A DNA stretch of 64,000 nt, from the NCBI RefSeq assembly GCF_024198215.1, contig NZ_JAKCFA010000024.1, positions 62,001 through 126,000 on the forward strand, written 5' to 3'. Every line of letters starts with the position of its first letter. The stretch's first letter is position 1. Positions 1-7,708 of the stretch are shown one piece after another. Origin of the DNA: Myxococcus qinghaiensis (GTDB taxonomy: Bacteria; Myxococcota; Myxococcia; Myxococcales; Myxococcaceae). The notes beneath the pieces are model-generated. The model was not told the origin of the DNA and ran no database searches. It saw only the letters and a list, made by a program, of their open reading frames with translations. Position numbers and translations under genes: made by a program.

Positions 1-327
1 CCGGGCGTGCTGGCCCGCCAGCCAGTCGGCCGTGGAAGGGTCGGCCACGCTGCCCCCCAGGTCGCCGATGACGGCGGGGACGAAGACGACATCGAAGCGC
101 TCGGACGGGGCCGGCACCCGCGCGGCGGCGAGCTCCAGGCCGTGGAAGCTCCGGATGGGGCCTGCTCGCGCGGCCACCAGCTCGGCGGTGAAGGGCTCGC
201 TCCGGCCCTGCTCACGGCACAGGAGGTTGGCCATGGCGAACACGTCCAGCGGCCCCGTCACGCTGGAGGCCACGCAGCCCTCCAGGGCCAGCACCGCGAT
301 GTGGAGGGACGAGGACCTGTCGGCCAT
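1..327 (-). CDS. GlxA-type AraC-family regulator, N-terminal part (runs off the edge)
   Basis: Only the first 109 residues are present, read from the ATG at 325-327; the gene continues beyond base 1. Near the N-terminus is GCVASSVTGPLDVFAMAN, followed further on by FDVVFVPAVIGDL. This is the usual opening of the DJ-1/PfpI (GATase1-like) sensor domain of GlxA/FtrA-type regulators, whose C-terminal half is an AraC-type DNA-binding domain; that half is outside the window. The gene is divergent from the isochorismatase-fold hydrolase at 437, a common pairing in which the regulator controls the neighbouring hydrolase. The regulator identity is family inference, because a stand-alone DJ-1/PfpI protein cannot be excluded. 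Confidence 0.75.
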   Translation of the reverse strand, partial: MADRSSSLHIAVLALEGCVASSVTGPLDVFAMANLLCREQGRSEPFTAELVAARAGPIRSFHGLELAAARVPAPSERFDVVFVPAVIGDLGGSVADPSTADWLAGQHAR

Positions 328-436
328 GTGCGCTTGTCGGTTTCCGCCCGGACTTTGTCAATCCGAGCACTGCCGCCGGAAGCGACGTCTGGATATTCAG
401 CCGGACAACGGACGACCACGGATGGAGGAGAACCCC

Positions 437-1006
437 ATGGACAAGCCTTTGGAGAACGCCGCGCTGCTGCTCATCGACATCCAGAACGACTACTTCCCCG
501 GAGGCCGGTTCGAGCTGGACGGCACCGACGCGGCGGCCACGCAGGCCCGGGCGGCGCTCGACTTCTTCCGCGAGCGGGGTGTGCCGGTCATCCACGTCCG
601 TCACGAGTCACCGCAGCCAGGGGCTCCGTTCTTCCTGCCGGGGACGCCAGGGGCCCAGATTCATTCCCGCGTCGAGCCCCGGCCCGGCGAGGCGGTGGTG
701 CTCAAGCACTTCCCCAACAGCTTCCGGGAGACGGACCTCCAGGAGCGCCTGCGGACGCTGGGCGTGAAGCACCTGGTCGTCACCGGGATGATGACGCTGA
801 TGTGCGTGGACGCCACGGTGCGCGCGGCGGCGGACCAGGGCTACACCGTCACCGTGCTCCCGGATGCCTGCGCGGCCCGTGCCCTGGAGTTCAACGGCCA
901 GAAGGTCTCCGCGCCGGATGTCCACGCCGCGTTCCTCGCCGCGCTCGGCATGGGCTACGCCCGCCTCGTTCCGACGGCGGAGTTCCTGGCCCAGGCCGGG
1001 CGCTGA
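437..1006 (+). CDS. Isochorismatase-family cysteine hydrolase
   Basis: 189 residues, a normal length for the family. The ATG at 437 has GGAGGAG seven bases upstream, which decides the start. ALLLIDIQNDYF near the N-terminus carries the catalytic Asp of this fold, HFPNSF holds the region before the catalytic Lys, and GMMTLMCVDATVRAAADQG contains the conserved nucleophile Cys (VTGMMTLMCVDAT). Members hydrolyse isochorismate, nicotinamide or small amides such as biuret and ureidoacrylate in the cytoplasm; the substrate cannot be read from sequence. The divergent GlxA-type regulator suggests substrate-dependent induction. Confidence 0.9.
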   Translation: MDKPLENAALLLIDIQNDYFPGGRFELDGTDAAATQARAALDFFRERGVPVIHVRHESPQPGAPFFLPGTPGAQIHSRVEPRPGEAVVLKHFPNSFRETDLQERLRTLGVKHLVVTGMMTLMCVDATVRAAADQGYTVTVLPDACAARALEFNGQKVSAPDVHAAFLAALGMGYARLVPTAEFLAQAGR

Positions 1007-1022
1007 CGCGAAAGCGCACTTC

Positions 1023-1179
1023 CCTGTTGGACGGTCACGCCGATGGCGCAGGCGCGGACCTGGCCGGGGTCCGAGGCGATGTGCTCCTTGGACCCCGCGG
1101 ACCTGGTGCCATTGACCATCGGCATGTTCTTCCAGCAGAGCTGCCCAGGCCAGGTGGCGCCCTCGTCGCCGCACAGTGA
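1023..1179 (-). pseudogene. Possible gene remnant, Cys-containing secreted-type fragment
   Basis: Between the isochorismatase and VOC genes the minus strand holds about 52 codons with almost only G or C in third position, including CGDEGATWPGQLCWKN and then VRACAIGVTV. No start codon with a ribosome site is visible. Codon usage becomes random after about 1023, and the frame ends at a TAG near 956 inside the isochorismatase gene. It looks like the relic of a gene removed by deletion, but no family was recognised and chance cannot be excluded. Confidence 0.25.
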
Positions 1180-1208
1180 GTTTCCCGGGGGTGTTATGCC
1201 TTGGCACC

Positions 1209-1592
1209 ATGATTGACCACACGGGTATCGGTGTCGCGGACGTCGCGCGCTCCGCCATCTTCTACGATGCGGTGCTGAGCGCCTTTGGAATGCGCCGGGT
1301 CGCGCAGCTTCCCGAGAGCGATGGACGCGATGCGGTCGGCTACGGCGTCGACTATCCTGTCTTCTGGATTGACCGCTTCCATCCGCACAGCGTGAAGCAA
1401 CACACGGCCTTCGCGGCCCGGAGCCGCGCGGAGGTAGACGCCTTCCATGCGGCCGCGCTGAAATCCGGAGGCACCGACAACGGGCCTCCCGGGCTCCGCT
1501 CCACCGCGCAAGGCTATCCGCCGGGCTACTACGCCGCCTTCGTGTTCGACCCGGACGGCAACAACATGGAAGCCCTCTTCCGCGAGCGGTGA
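1209..1592 (+). CDS. VOC-family (glyoxalase/bleomycin-resistance fold) protein
   Basis: 127 residues. It opens IDHTGIGVADVARSAIFYDA, the first beta-alpha module of the vicinal-oxygen-chelate fold with the first metal-ligand His, and closes with YYAAFVFDPDGNNMEALF, the second module with the conserved D-PDGN-E-F pattern. HTAFAARSRAEVDAFHAAAL lies between. Close relatives are annotated as glyoxalase or dioxygenase-like proteins of unknown substrate. The ATG at 1209 is preferred over an in-frame GTG at 1176 because the fold begins directly after it, although neither has a strong ribosome site. It has its own spacing and no obvious partner. Confidence 0.85.
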   Translation: MIDHTGIGVADVARSAIFYDAVLSAFGMRRVAQLPESDGRDAVGYGVDYPVFWIDRFHPHSVKQHTAFAARSRAEVDAFHAAALKSGGTDNGPPGLRSTAQGYPPGYYAAFVFDPDGNNMEALFRER

Positions 1593-1662
1593 GTCGGGTC
1601 CGCCGAGGCCCTGCTCACGCTCCGCGCTGTTCGCCGGGATTCCCGCCTGGAGGTCGTGAGCC

Positions 1663-2403
1663 TCACCGAGGCGCGGCGCCCGACGATGACTGCTTCGGAT
1701 TGGAGAACACCGAGCTGGCGGAGCGGTGGGAGATGCGTTGATAGCGCGCATAGGCCTCCACGAGCGCGCTGCGCATGGCCGTGGCCTCCGTGGGCCCATG
1801 CCGCGCCACGGTGGTGGCCAGTGCCTCCAGCAGATAGGCTTCGGGCGCCATCAACGTTCGCGTGAGCGCGATGGGGCTTGAGCCCAGCGTCTTCAGCACC
1901 GGGCCGAAGTACTGCTCACTCATGCACGCCAGGACGACGACAGGCCTGGGCGAGGCCCCCGGCGGAGACTCCACCGGAGGAGGCGCGCGGTCCATCAGCC
2001 GGTCATGCCCGGCCCACACCAGCAGGTCGGCCCGGCTCGCGCCCGCCGCCGCACGCAGGAAGTCCTCCAGCGCGGTATCAATCCGGTCGCCCGCATAGGC
2101 GTGGAGCCGCAGCCGCACGGGCCGCTCTCCCTTCGCGGCCGTCCGCTCCAGGACGAGCACACGCAACACCGCGGAGTCCTCCGGCCCCGCCTCGCGGCTC
2201 ACCACCTTGAAGCCCGGGGCCCGTGAGAGGAACCGCTCCGCCCCATACATCGCGCCCCAGTAGAGGTTCGTGTCCAGGGCGCGAGGGGCGCCCGCCGGTG
2301 CACGGCCGCACTCAATCAAGGCGTTGTCACACAGCGGGACGAAGACCTCGACCTCCACTGCGGGAGGCGCGGCCAGCAGGCTCAGCAACACGAGGGACAA
2401 CAC
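1663..2403 (-). CDS. Secreted protein of unknown function with possible His/Cys dyad
   Basis: 246 residues from a GTG at 2403 with GGAGGT five bases upstream. Residues 1-16 form a short hydrophobic signal peptide. After a segment with ECG and NLYWGAMYGAERFL come two strand-like stretches. One ends LLVWAGHDRL (His133), the other is VVVLACMSEQYF (Cys160). A His after a hydrophobic strand, followed by a Cys after the next strand, is the layout of clan CD (caspase-like) peptidases, but the spacing is short and the GHG form is missing. I did not recognise the family; the peptidase idea is inference. The last 40 residues are Ser- and Ala-rich. Confidence 0.7.
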   Translation of the reverse strand: MLSLVLLSLLAAPPAVEVEVFVPLCDNALIECGRAPAGAPRALDTNLYWGAMYGAERFLSRAPGFKVVSREAGPEDSAVLRVLVLERTAAKGERPVRLRLHAYAGDRIDTALEDFLRAAAGASRADLLVWAGHDRLMDRAPPPVESPPGASPRPVVVLACMSEQYFGPVLKTLGSSPIALTRTLMAPEAYLLEALATTVARHGPTEATAMRSALVEAYARYQRISHRSASSVFSNPKQSSSGAAPR

Positions 2404-2495
2404 GGTGGACCTCCAGGCGTGACTCGAAGAGACACCCCTGGCCCGTCCATCCGTTCCCTCGGGCGTGAAACGTGTCCACGCGCCCTACCCGTCCG

Positions 2496-3932
2496 TCACT
2501 GCCACTTGTAGACGAGGCCCTGCGCGTTGAGTCCCCACACGGAGCCATCCCCCGCGGCGGAGATGTTGCGCAGCGCACCGGGCACCTTCTGCCAGGCCGT
2601 CCCACTCCACTGGTAGACTTGGTCGGAGCCATCCAGCGCCCAGATGTTCTTCGCGTTGCCCACGGAGACGAACGTCATGCCGGCGGGGATGTTCCAGGTC
2701 CACTTGGTGCCGTCCCAGCGGAGCACTCGGTTTGCGTCCGGGGGGTTGGTCGCCCACAGCTCGCCATCCGCGCCCACGGAGAGCTGGCTGACGCAGCAGC
2801 CCTTCTTCTCCCACGCGGAGCCCGTCCACCGGAACAGCGAGCCGCCGTTGTCCAGGCCCCAGGCCGTGTTGGCGTTGATGGCGGTGACCTGCTTCATCCC
2901 CGTGGGCACGTTCCAGGTCCACTTGTTGCCCGTCGCGTCCCACTTCAGCACGCGCAGCGAGTCCGCCGGATTGGTGGCCCACAGCGTCCCGTCCGAGGCC
3001 GTGGAGATGTTCGCCACCGTACCGCCCATCTTCTGCCAGGCCGCGCCCGTCCACTTCCAGTGGAAGCCCGCGGTGTCGAGCCCCCAGACCGCGTTCGCGT
3101 TCCCCACTGAGATTTGCTTGAGCGTCGCGCCCTGGGGCCCCGGCTGGAGCACCCACTGCGGCGCCGGAGCCGCCAGCAAGTCACTCCACTTCATGGTGAT
3201 TTTCGAGTCCGTCTGCCCGGCGAACGTCACCGTCTTGTCCAGGGTGCTCACGGTGATTCCATACACATACCGCGCACCCGGCTTCTCCCACTGCGCCACC
3301 ATCCTGCCCAGGGCGTCGTAGGCGACGATGCCCATGCTCACGCGGTTGTCCGTGTAGCTGTAGGCCCAGAAGGTGTAGCCCTTCCACTTGATGACCGGGC
3401 ACGTGGCGGCGGCGGCTCCGGTGCCGGGCCCCTGCGTGCACGTCACCTTCATCCCCGGGGGAATCGCGGGCGTCGGCGCGGGAGGAACCTGGACGACCAC
3501 GGGGGGCGGCACCAGCTCGTCCCAGGTCATCGTTATCTTCGCGTCCGTCTGCCCGGCGAACGTCACCGTCTTGTTCGCGGGGTTCACGGTGATGCCATAC
3601 ACATACCGCGCACCCGGCTTCTCCCACTGCGCCGCGAGCGCACCCGTGGCGTCATACGCCGCGATGACCATGCCGATGCGGTTGTCGCCATAGCAGAGCG
3701 CCCAGTACGTGTAGCCGTCGTACTTGAGCACCGGACAGGTGGCGGAGGCGGCCCCCGTGCCGGGGCCCTGGGTACAGGTCACCTTGGTGCCGGCGGGGAG
3801 CGCGGGAGGGGGGCTCGGCGGGACCTGGGCAATCGCGGGGAGGGGCTGCGCACCGGCCGGGGGGCTGGCGGTGACGGACATCAAGCCCAGACACAGGGCC
3901 GCGAGGTTCGCGAACTTCAGAGCTGGTTTCAT
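2496..3932 (-). CDS. Secreted tectonin-repeat (beta-propeller) protein with duplicated N-terminal module
   Basis: 478 residues from the ATG at 3932. The start MKPALKFANLAALCLGLM is a signal peptide ending near AGA-Q. Two copies of a ~112-residue module follow, each with GTKVTCTQGPGTG or similar, ATCPV, a YTYWA/YTFWA strand, QWEKPGARYVYGITV and TVTFAGQTD-KITM. The rest is at least five tectonin-type blades (ISVGNANAVWGLD, VANISTASDGTLWATN, LSVGADGELWATN, ISAAGDGSVWGLN). Tectonin propellers in lectin L-6 and slime-mould tectonins bind bacterial surface glycans, so a cell-surface or prey-glycan-binding role is plausible but unproven. It is divergent from the gene at 4240. Confidence 0.85.
   Translation of the reverse strand: MKPALKFANLAALCLGLMSVTASPPAGAQPLPAIAQVPPSPPPALPAGTKVTCTQGPGTGAASATCPVLKYDGYTYWALCYGDNRIGMVIAAYDATGALAAQWEKPGARYVYGITVNPANKTVTFAGQTDAKITMTWDELVPPPVVVQVPPAPTPAIPPGMKVTCTQGPGTGAAAATCPVIKWKGYTFWAYSYTDNRVSMGIVAYDALGRMVAQWEKPGARYVYGITVSTLDKTVTFAGQTDSKITMKWSDLLAAPAPQWVLQPGPQGATLKQISVGNANAVWGLDTAGFHWKWTGAAWQKMGGTVANISTASDGTLWATNPADSLRVLKWDATGNKWTWNVPTGMKQVTAINANTAWGLDNGGSLFRWTGSAWEKKGCCVSQLSVGADGELWATNPPDANRVLRWDGTKWTWNIPAGMTFVSVGNAKNIWALDGSDQVYQWSGTAWQKVPGALRNISAAGDGSVWGLNAQGLVYKWQ
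3228..3870. repeat. Tandem 336-bp duplication inside the tectonin-repeat gene
   Basis: Two copies lie in the same reading frame with a period of 336 bp (112 codons). The stretch encoding KPGARYVYGITV occurs at about 3250-3290 and again at about 3586-3626 and is almost identical in DNA, so the duplication is recent or kept homogeneous. Each copy has the conserved Cys pair TCTQ...ATCP, suggesting an internal disulfide. Confidence 0.8.
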
Positions 3933-4239
3933 GGGGGGCTTATCGCTTTCGGGGGAAGCAATGGCTGCGCACGGCGCGAGAGCAACAACCAGGCCAGTAC
4001 CCACTCCAGGGGAGCGAAGCCTGATTGAAGCGCGCGTCGGGTGTGTCAGGAGCCGCCCTCGCGGGTCTTGACGTGTCCGTTGACGTGTCAGCGCAACGAA
4101 ACGCCGCGATGGCTCCCGGAATGACCACATGTGCATCTCCCCGCCCACTTCACCGTGGCCTCGGGAGGCCTCGGCGGCGAAGCTCGGTGCCTGGGGCGTG
4201 TGGGACATCGCTCCACGGTGGACCCGGAGAGAGCGCACC
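3933..4239. other. Divergent promoter region between tectonin and SUKH-like genes
   Basis: 307 bases without a gene. It must hold the promoters of both flanking genes. The only strong structure seen is the pair of TTGACGTGTC repeats at 4068-4089. No hairpin or RNA gene was recognised. Confidence 0.6.
4068..4089. promoter_or_regulatory. Tandem TTGACGTGTC repeat, candidate operator
   Basis: TTGACGTGTC occurs exactly twice (4068-4077 and 4080-4089), a 12-bp period with a CG between the copies. A head-to-tail pair about one helix turn apart is the usual site form for a dimeric activator bound in tandem; each copy also contains TTGACG, which could serve as a -35 element. The regulator is unknown. 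Confidence 0.5.
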
Positions 4240-5697
4240 ATGTCGCGAATCGTCGAGCTGTGGGATGCGTGGAGCGAGCGCCAGACACAGGCGGGGCTCC
4301 GCGCACTCCATGGCGGTGAGCCCCTCTCGCGCGAACAACTCGAACGTTACGAGGCCGCGTTCTGGCGGCGCGGGTTCGAGCTGACCGGAGACCTGCGCGA
4401 GCTGCTCGAAGCACGCGGCATCGTCTGGGCCGCTCCCGTGGAGTCCGATGATGGCGAGACACTCCCAGGGCTGCGCCTGCTGAGCGACGTGCGGCTGCTC
4501 GACGAGCACGACCGTCACCTGGAGCTGGCGGAGCTCAACGGCGTGCCTGGCGCGGAGCAGTGGATGCTGTTCACCACGGAGCGCGACCTCGAGCCGGCCT
4601 GGGCGCTCGATGCCCGCTTCGTGGGCGAGAATGGCCCGAGCGTCGGCCAGTACCACCAGGACCTCGTCTGCACCCAACCGGTGGGTCCCACCGAGCCGCT
4701 GCCGCTCGCCTCCCCCGACGTCCACGCCTGGCTCGCCGCGAGGCTTCAGGACCTCGAGGCCCGGTGGCGGAGCCTGCCTCGTGAGGTGCTCGAACAGGCG
4801 ATGTCCCCTTCCTCCGACATGGAGTCCTTCGAGGCCCAGCAAGCCATGGCGCTCGCGGCGGCTGAGGCGCGCATCGCCAAAGGCACACTCCGCTGGGAGA
4901 CTCTCGCTGTCGACTGGCGCCGCGTCGCGAGCGGCACCCGTGACTCCGCGCTGCTCCAGCGAGTCCTGGAGAGCGTGCGGCAGGACCGGCGCAAGGGACG
5001 CCCTGGCATTCCCTTCGACCTGTTGGCACAGGGCGTGACCTGGCCCTGGGACTACCCGGGTCCGGGGCAGCTCGCGGCGCGCCTCGACGAAGCGGAGCGA
5101 GGAAAGGTCATGGGCTGGGCCCTGGAACGCGCTGGCGGGCGGACGACAGGCGGTGAAGGGCTTCGCTCCGCGATGGAGGCGTTACAGGCGGGAGTGCGTG
5201 GCTCGCGGGAGCTGCTGCGACACGTCTCGCTGGAAGGGTGGACGGAGCGCGCCCTCGACTTCGCGACGCCCGAGGGACGCGGTCGCATCCTCGCGCGTGC
5301 CGCGGCGCTCGCGCTGTCGGACCGGACGGAGAGCAACGTGGAGCGCGTGTTGACGCTGTGCGCTCACACTGGCGCTGGGACGCGGGGGGCCTGGAGTCTG
5401 CTCGATGCGTGGGACCACCTCGACGCCGTCTTGAACGGACGAACGAAGCCGGGCGTCGAGGTGAAGCCCGCGCCGGCAGTCCCCGACTCGGCGCTCGTCA
5501 CGGAGCTGCGCGCCTGGCTGCTCGCGCACCCGGGTCCGCAGAGGAAGCTCGCCGAGGAGCTGGGCACGCAGTGGGCACCTCGACTGAGTGCCGCGACGCC
5601 AGACGAGCGCGAGCCCCTCACCCGGCTGCTCAAGAGCGCGCTCAAGTCCCCGAAGCTCACGGGCGAGCTGGACGCCCTGCTCGCACGCCTGAGCTGA
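4240..5697 (+). CDS. Large protein with candidate SMI1/KNR4 (SUKH)-like N-terminal region
   Basis: 485 residues from the ATG at 4240, with GGAGAG eight bases upstream. The first ~180 residues have an acidic helix (LERYEAAFWRRGFELTGDL), then a WMLFTTERD strand and a FVGENGPSVGQYHQD segment. That order resembles SUKH/SMI1-KNR4 domains, but the match is by pattern only. Residues 180-485 are helical, Arg- and Glu-rich, with no recognised family or membrane segment. The protein is probably cytoplasmic. It is followed after 40 bases by a MazF-type toxin on the same strand, so the two are likely co-transcribed. SUKH proteins are known immunity proteins, which makes a neutralising role worth testing. 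Confidence 0.6.
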   Translation: MSRIVELWDAWSERQTQAGLRALHGGEPLSREQLERYEAAFWRRGFELTGDLRELLEARGIVWAAPVESDDGETLPGLRLLSDVRLLDEHDRHLELAELNGVPGAEQWMLFTTERDLEPAWALDARFVGENGPSVGQYHQDLVCTQPVGPTEPLPLASPDVHAWLAARLQDLEARWRSLPREVLEQAMSPSSDMESFEAQQAMALAAAEARIAKGTLRWETLAVDWRRVASGTRDSALLQRVLESVRQDRRKGRPGIPFDLLAQGVTWPWDYPGPGQLAARLDEAERGKVMGWALERAGGRTTGGEGLRSAMEALQAGVRGSRELLRHVSLEGWTERALDFATPEGRGRILARAAALALSDRTESNVERVLTLCAHTGAGTRGAWSLLDAWDHLDAVLNGRTKPGVEVKPAPAVPDSALVTELRAWLLAHPGPQRKLAEELGTQWAPRLSAATPDEREPLTRLLKSALKSPKLTGELDALLARLS

Positions 5698-5737
5698 AGC
5701 GGGGACAACGCTCCATCGGGAGGGATACAAGAACGCC

Positions 5738-6118
5738 ATGCAAGAGCCCCGGCCCCCACGGCCTCTCCACCGAGGCGACCTCTACTGGATGGAGTCCGAT
5801 GAGGCGCGAGGGTCGATTCCCCCCATCGTGCATCCCCACCTGGTGATTCAGGAGGATGTCCTCAACCACTCGCGCATCCACACCGTGGTCGTCTGCGCGC
5901 TGACGTCCAACCTGAAGCGCGCGAACGAGCCGGGCAACGTGCTCCTCGACGAGGGTGAAGGCAACCTGCCCAGGCACAGCGTCATCGTCGTCTCCCAGGT
6001 GTCCTCCGTGGAGAAGACCCGGCTGGGAGAGTTCATCGGCACCCTCTCCGCGCAACGGGTGGAGCAGGTCCTCGCGGGCCTGCGCTTTCAACAGGCCGCG
6101 TTCTTCAACGGCCGCTGA
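5738..6118 (+). CDS. PemK/MazF-family endoribonuclease toxin without MazE
   Basis: 126 residues, a typical MazF length. RGDLYWMESDE is the N-terminal strand with the RGD/E-W loop of the family, PHLVIQEDVLNHS is the P-x-LVI strand, HTVVVCALTSNLKRA is the conserved V--PLTS-like strand, and GNVLLDEGEGNLPRHSVIVVSQVSSVEKTRL is the N-x-x-L...D/S-V---Q---V-K segment. MazF enzymes cut mRNA at short motifs. No MazE-like antitoxin lies upstream or downstream; the preceding gene is a 485-residue SUKH-like protein. Myxococcus xanthus also has a MazF without adjacent MazE, used in developmental lysis, but orthology is not shown here. The 3' end overlaps the convergent hydrolase by 14 bases. Confidence 0.85.
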   Translation: MQEPRPPRPLHRGDLYWMESDEARGSIPPIVHPHLVIQEDVLNHSRIHTVVVCALTSNLKRANEPGNVLLDEGEGNLPRHSVIVVSQVSSVEKTRLGEFIGTLSAQRVEQVLAGLRFQQAAFFNGR

Positions 6119-6884
6119 CCCGCTGCAGCCAGCGGCTCACTTCGTCCAGGTACTCGCGCGGGAGCGCATGGCCACTGTCGAAGGTCTTGTGCGTCTTGCG
6201 TCGAGACGGGGCCGCGTCGAACAGCGCCTTGCTGTCCGCGACAGGAGCGAAGTCGTCCTGGTTCGCCGTCAGCAGCAACCAGTCCTGTTGAATCCGCGCC
6301 ATGTGTCGCGAGGGAGCAATCTCCTCCATCGTCGGGTCGATGTGGGGCGGCACCATCGTGACGAGGTGGGTGACGCGAGGCTCACGCGCCGCGAGCAGCA
6401 GCGCCACCTGGGCCCCCATGCTGTACCCGGCGACGAGCACCCGAGGCGGCTTGCCCTTCGCCAGCACGGCGGTGAGCAGTGCGTGGGCGTCCTTGACGGT
6501 GTCGGCGACCATCGCCACATACGGCCCGGGCTCGCCCCGGTGCGCCTGCTTGGCGAGCGCACCCGGCTTCGCCTCGGGGGTCGCCCGCTCGCCGTGTCGT
6601 CGCGCGTCCAGGAGATAGACGCGGTACCCGGCCCGCAGCAGCGTGTCCTTCAGCACTCCACCATGCGTCGGGGCCGCGTCCGACAGCCAGTCCTCCTTCT
6701 TGCGGGTGAGGCCGTGCAGGAGGACGGCCACCGGCGGGTTCGCCGCGCCGCCCTCGGGCTCCAGCACCACGGTGGGGATGCGTTCTCCGTCCGAGCCCCG
6801 GACCTCCAGCGGCGCCACCGGGTCGGCGGCGTGGGCCAGGGAAGCGGACAGCAGCAGCAGGTACAGCGAGAGCAGGCGGGTCAT
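6105..6884 (-). CDS. Secreted alpha/beta hydrolase
   Basis: 259 residues from the ATG at 6884, with GAGGAA nine bases upstream. Residues 1-20 are a signal peptide ending AHA-A. The core shows VAVLLHGLT (oxyanion loop), GYSMGAQ with nucleophile Ser155, LLTANQDDFAP with a candidate acid, and FDSGHALP with the catalytic His. Such dienelactone-hydrolase/lipase-like enzymes act on esters in the periplasm or outside the cell; the substrate is unknown. It is divergent from the OmpR-type regulator at 7034 and shares that intergenic region with the GGTTGAC boxes, so it may belong to that regulon. Confidence 0.88.
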   Translation of the reverse strand: MTRLLSLYLLLLSASLAHAADPVAPLEVRGSDGERIPTVVLEPEGGAANPPVAVLLHGLTRKKEDWLSDAAPTHGGVLKDTLLRAGYRVYLLDARRHGERATPEAKPGALAKQAHRGEPGPYVAMVADTVKDAHALLTAVLAKGKPPRVLVAGYSMGAQVALLLAAREPRVTHLVTMVPPHIDPTMEEIAPSRHMARIQQDWLLLTANQDDFAPVADSKALFDAAPSRRKTHKTFDSGHALPREYLDEVSRWLQRVSGR

Positions 6885-6942
6885 GTCGGGATTCCTCGAA
6901 GTGAGAGGCCCGCCACCTTGCGGTTTCCGACGTCAGCCACGC

Positions 6943-6970
6943 GTCAACGCGCGGTTGACCTCCGGTTGAC
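6943..6970. promoter_or_regulatory. Candidate OmpR/PhoB-type box: GGTTGAC pair with 11-bp period
   Basis: GGTTGAC occurs at 6953-6959 and again at 6964-6970, a direct repeat with the 11-bp period typical of OmpR/PhoB-family sites. An inverted GTCAAC (6943-6948) precedes them. The regulator gene starts 64 bases downstream. A possible -10 GATAAC lies at 6980-6985, 19 bases after TTGACC. This suggests autoregulation and perhaps control of the divergent hydrolase. Confidence 0.55.
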
Positions 6971-7033
6971 GCGGCGACTGATAACCTGCGGCCCTCTCCT
7001 TCCAAGGCCCCCTGCCCGCCCCCGGGCATCCCC

Positions 7034-7708
7034 ATGCGAGTGCTCATCGTCGAAGACAACCGCGACCTCCAGGCGAACATCGCCCGGTTCCTGGGCGCGG
7101 ACTTCCAGTTGGACTTCGCCACCACCGGGCCGCAGGGACTCACGCTCGCGCTGGGCCATGAGTACGACGTCATCGTCCTGGACCTGATGCTGCCGGGCCT
7201 GGACGGCATCGAGCTGTGTCAGCGCTACCGGGAGCTCGCACCCCGGCTGGTGCCCATCCTGATGCTGACCGCGCGGGACACGCTCGATGACAAGGAGGCG
7301 GGCTTTCGCGCGGGCGCGGATGACTACCTCGTGAAGCCGTTCTCCCTGCGGGAGCTGCGCCTGCGCCTGGAAGTCCTGGCGCGGCGCCCCGTTCCTCCGA
7401 GCGGACGACGGCTGACGGTGGGGGCACTCACCCTGGAGCCGGATACCGGCTTCACCCGGCTGGGTGAGCGCACCGTGCGCCTCAACAGGACGGAGGCCCT
7501 CATCCTGAAGCTGCTCATGGAGGCCGCGCCCAAGCCCGTCTCCACGGAGAAGCTGGCCCACCAGCTCTGGGGAGACGAAGCACCGGAGTCGAGCGCGCTG
7601 CGCACCCATGTCTATGCCCTGCGAGGCGCGCTCGCGGAGCTGGGAATGAGTCCCTCCATCACCACGCGGCGCAACGAGGGCTACAGCCTGGATGCGCCCC
7701 AAGACTAG
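7034..7708 (+). CDS. OmpR/PhoB-family response regulator
   Basis: 224 residues. The receiver domain (1-115) has the acidic pocket VEDNRD, phospho-acceptor Asp50 in VIVLDLMLPGLDG, the MLTARD switch Thr, and the Lys of DDYLVKPF. Residues ~130-222 form the winged-helix domain (LTLEPDTGFTRLGERTVRLN... TEALILKLLMEA ... LRTHVYALRGAL). It acts as a phosphorylation-controlled transcription factor for the kinase encoded at 7692, whose start lies 17 bases inside this gene, so translation is probably coupled. No Shine-Dalgarno is obvious at the ATG. Confidence 0.95.
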   Translation: MRVLIVEDNRDLQANIARFLGADFQLDFATTGPQGLTLALGHEYDVIVLDLMLPGLDGIELCQRYRELAPRLVPILMLTARDTLDDKEAGFRAGADDYLVKPFSLRELRLRLEVLARRPVPPSGRRLTVGALTLEPDTGFTRLGERTVRLNRTEALILKLLMEAAPKPVSTEKLAHQLWGDEAPESSALRTHVYALRGALAELGMSPSITTRRNEGYSLDAPQD

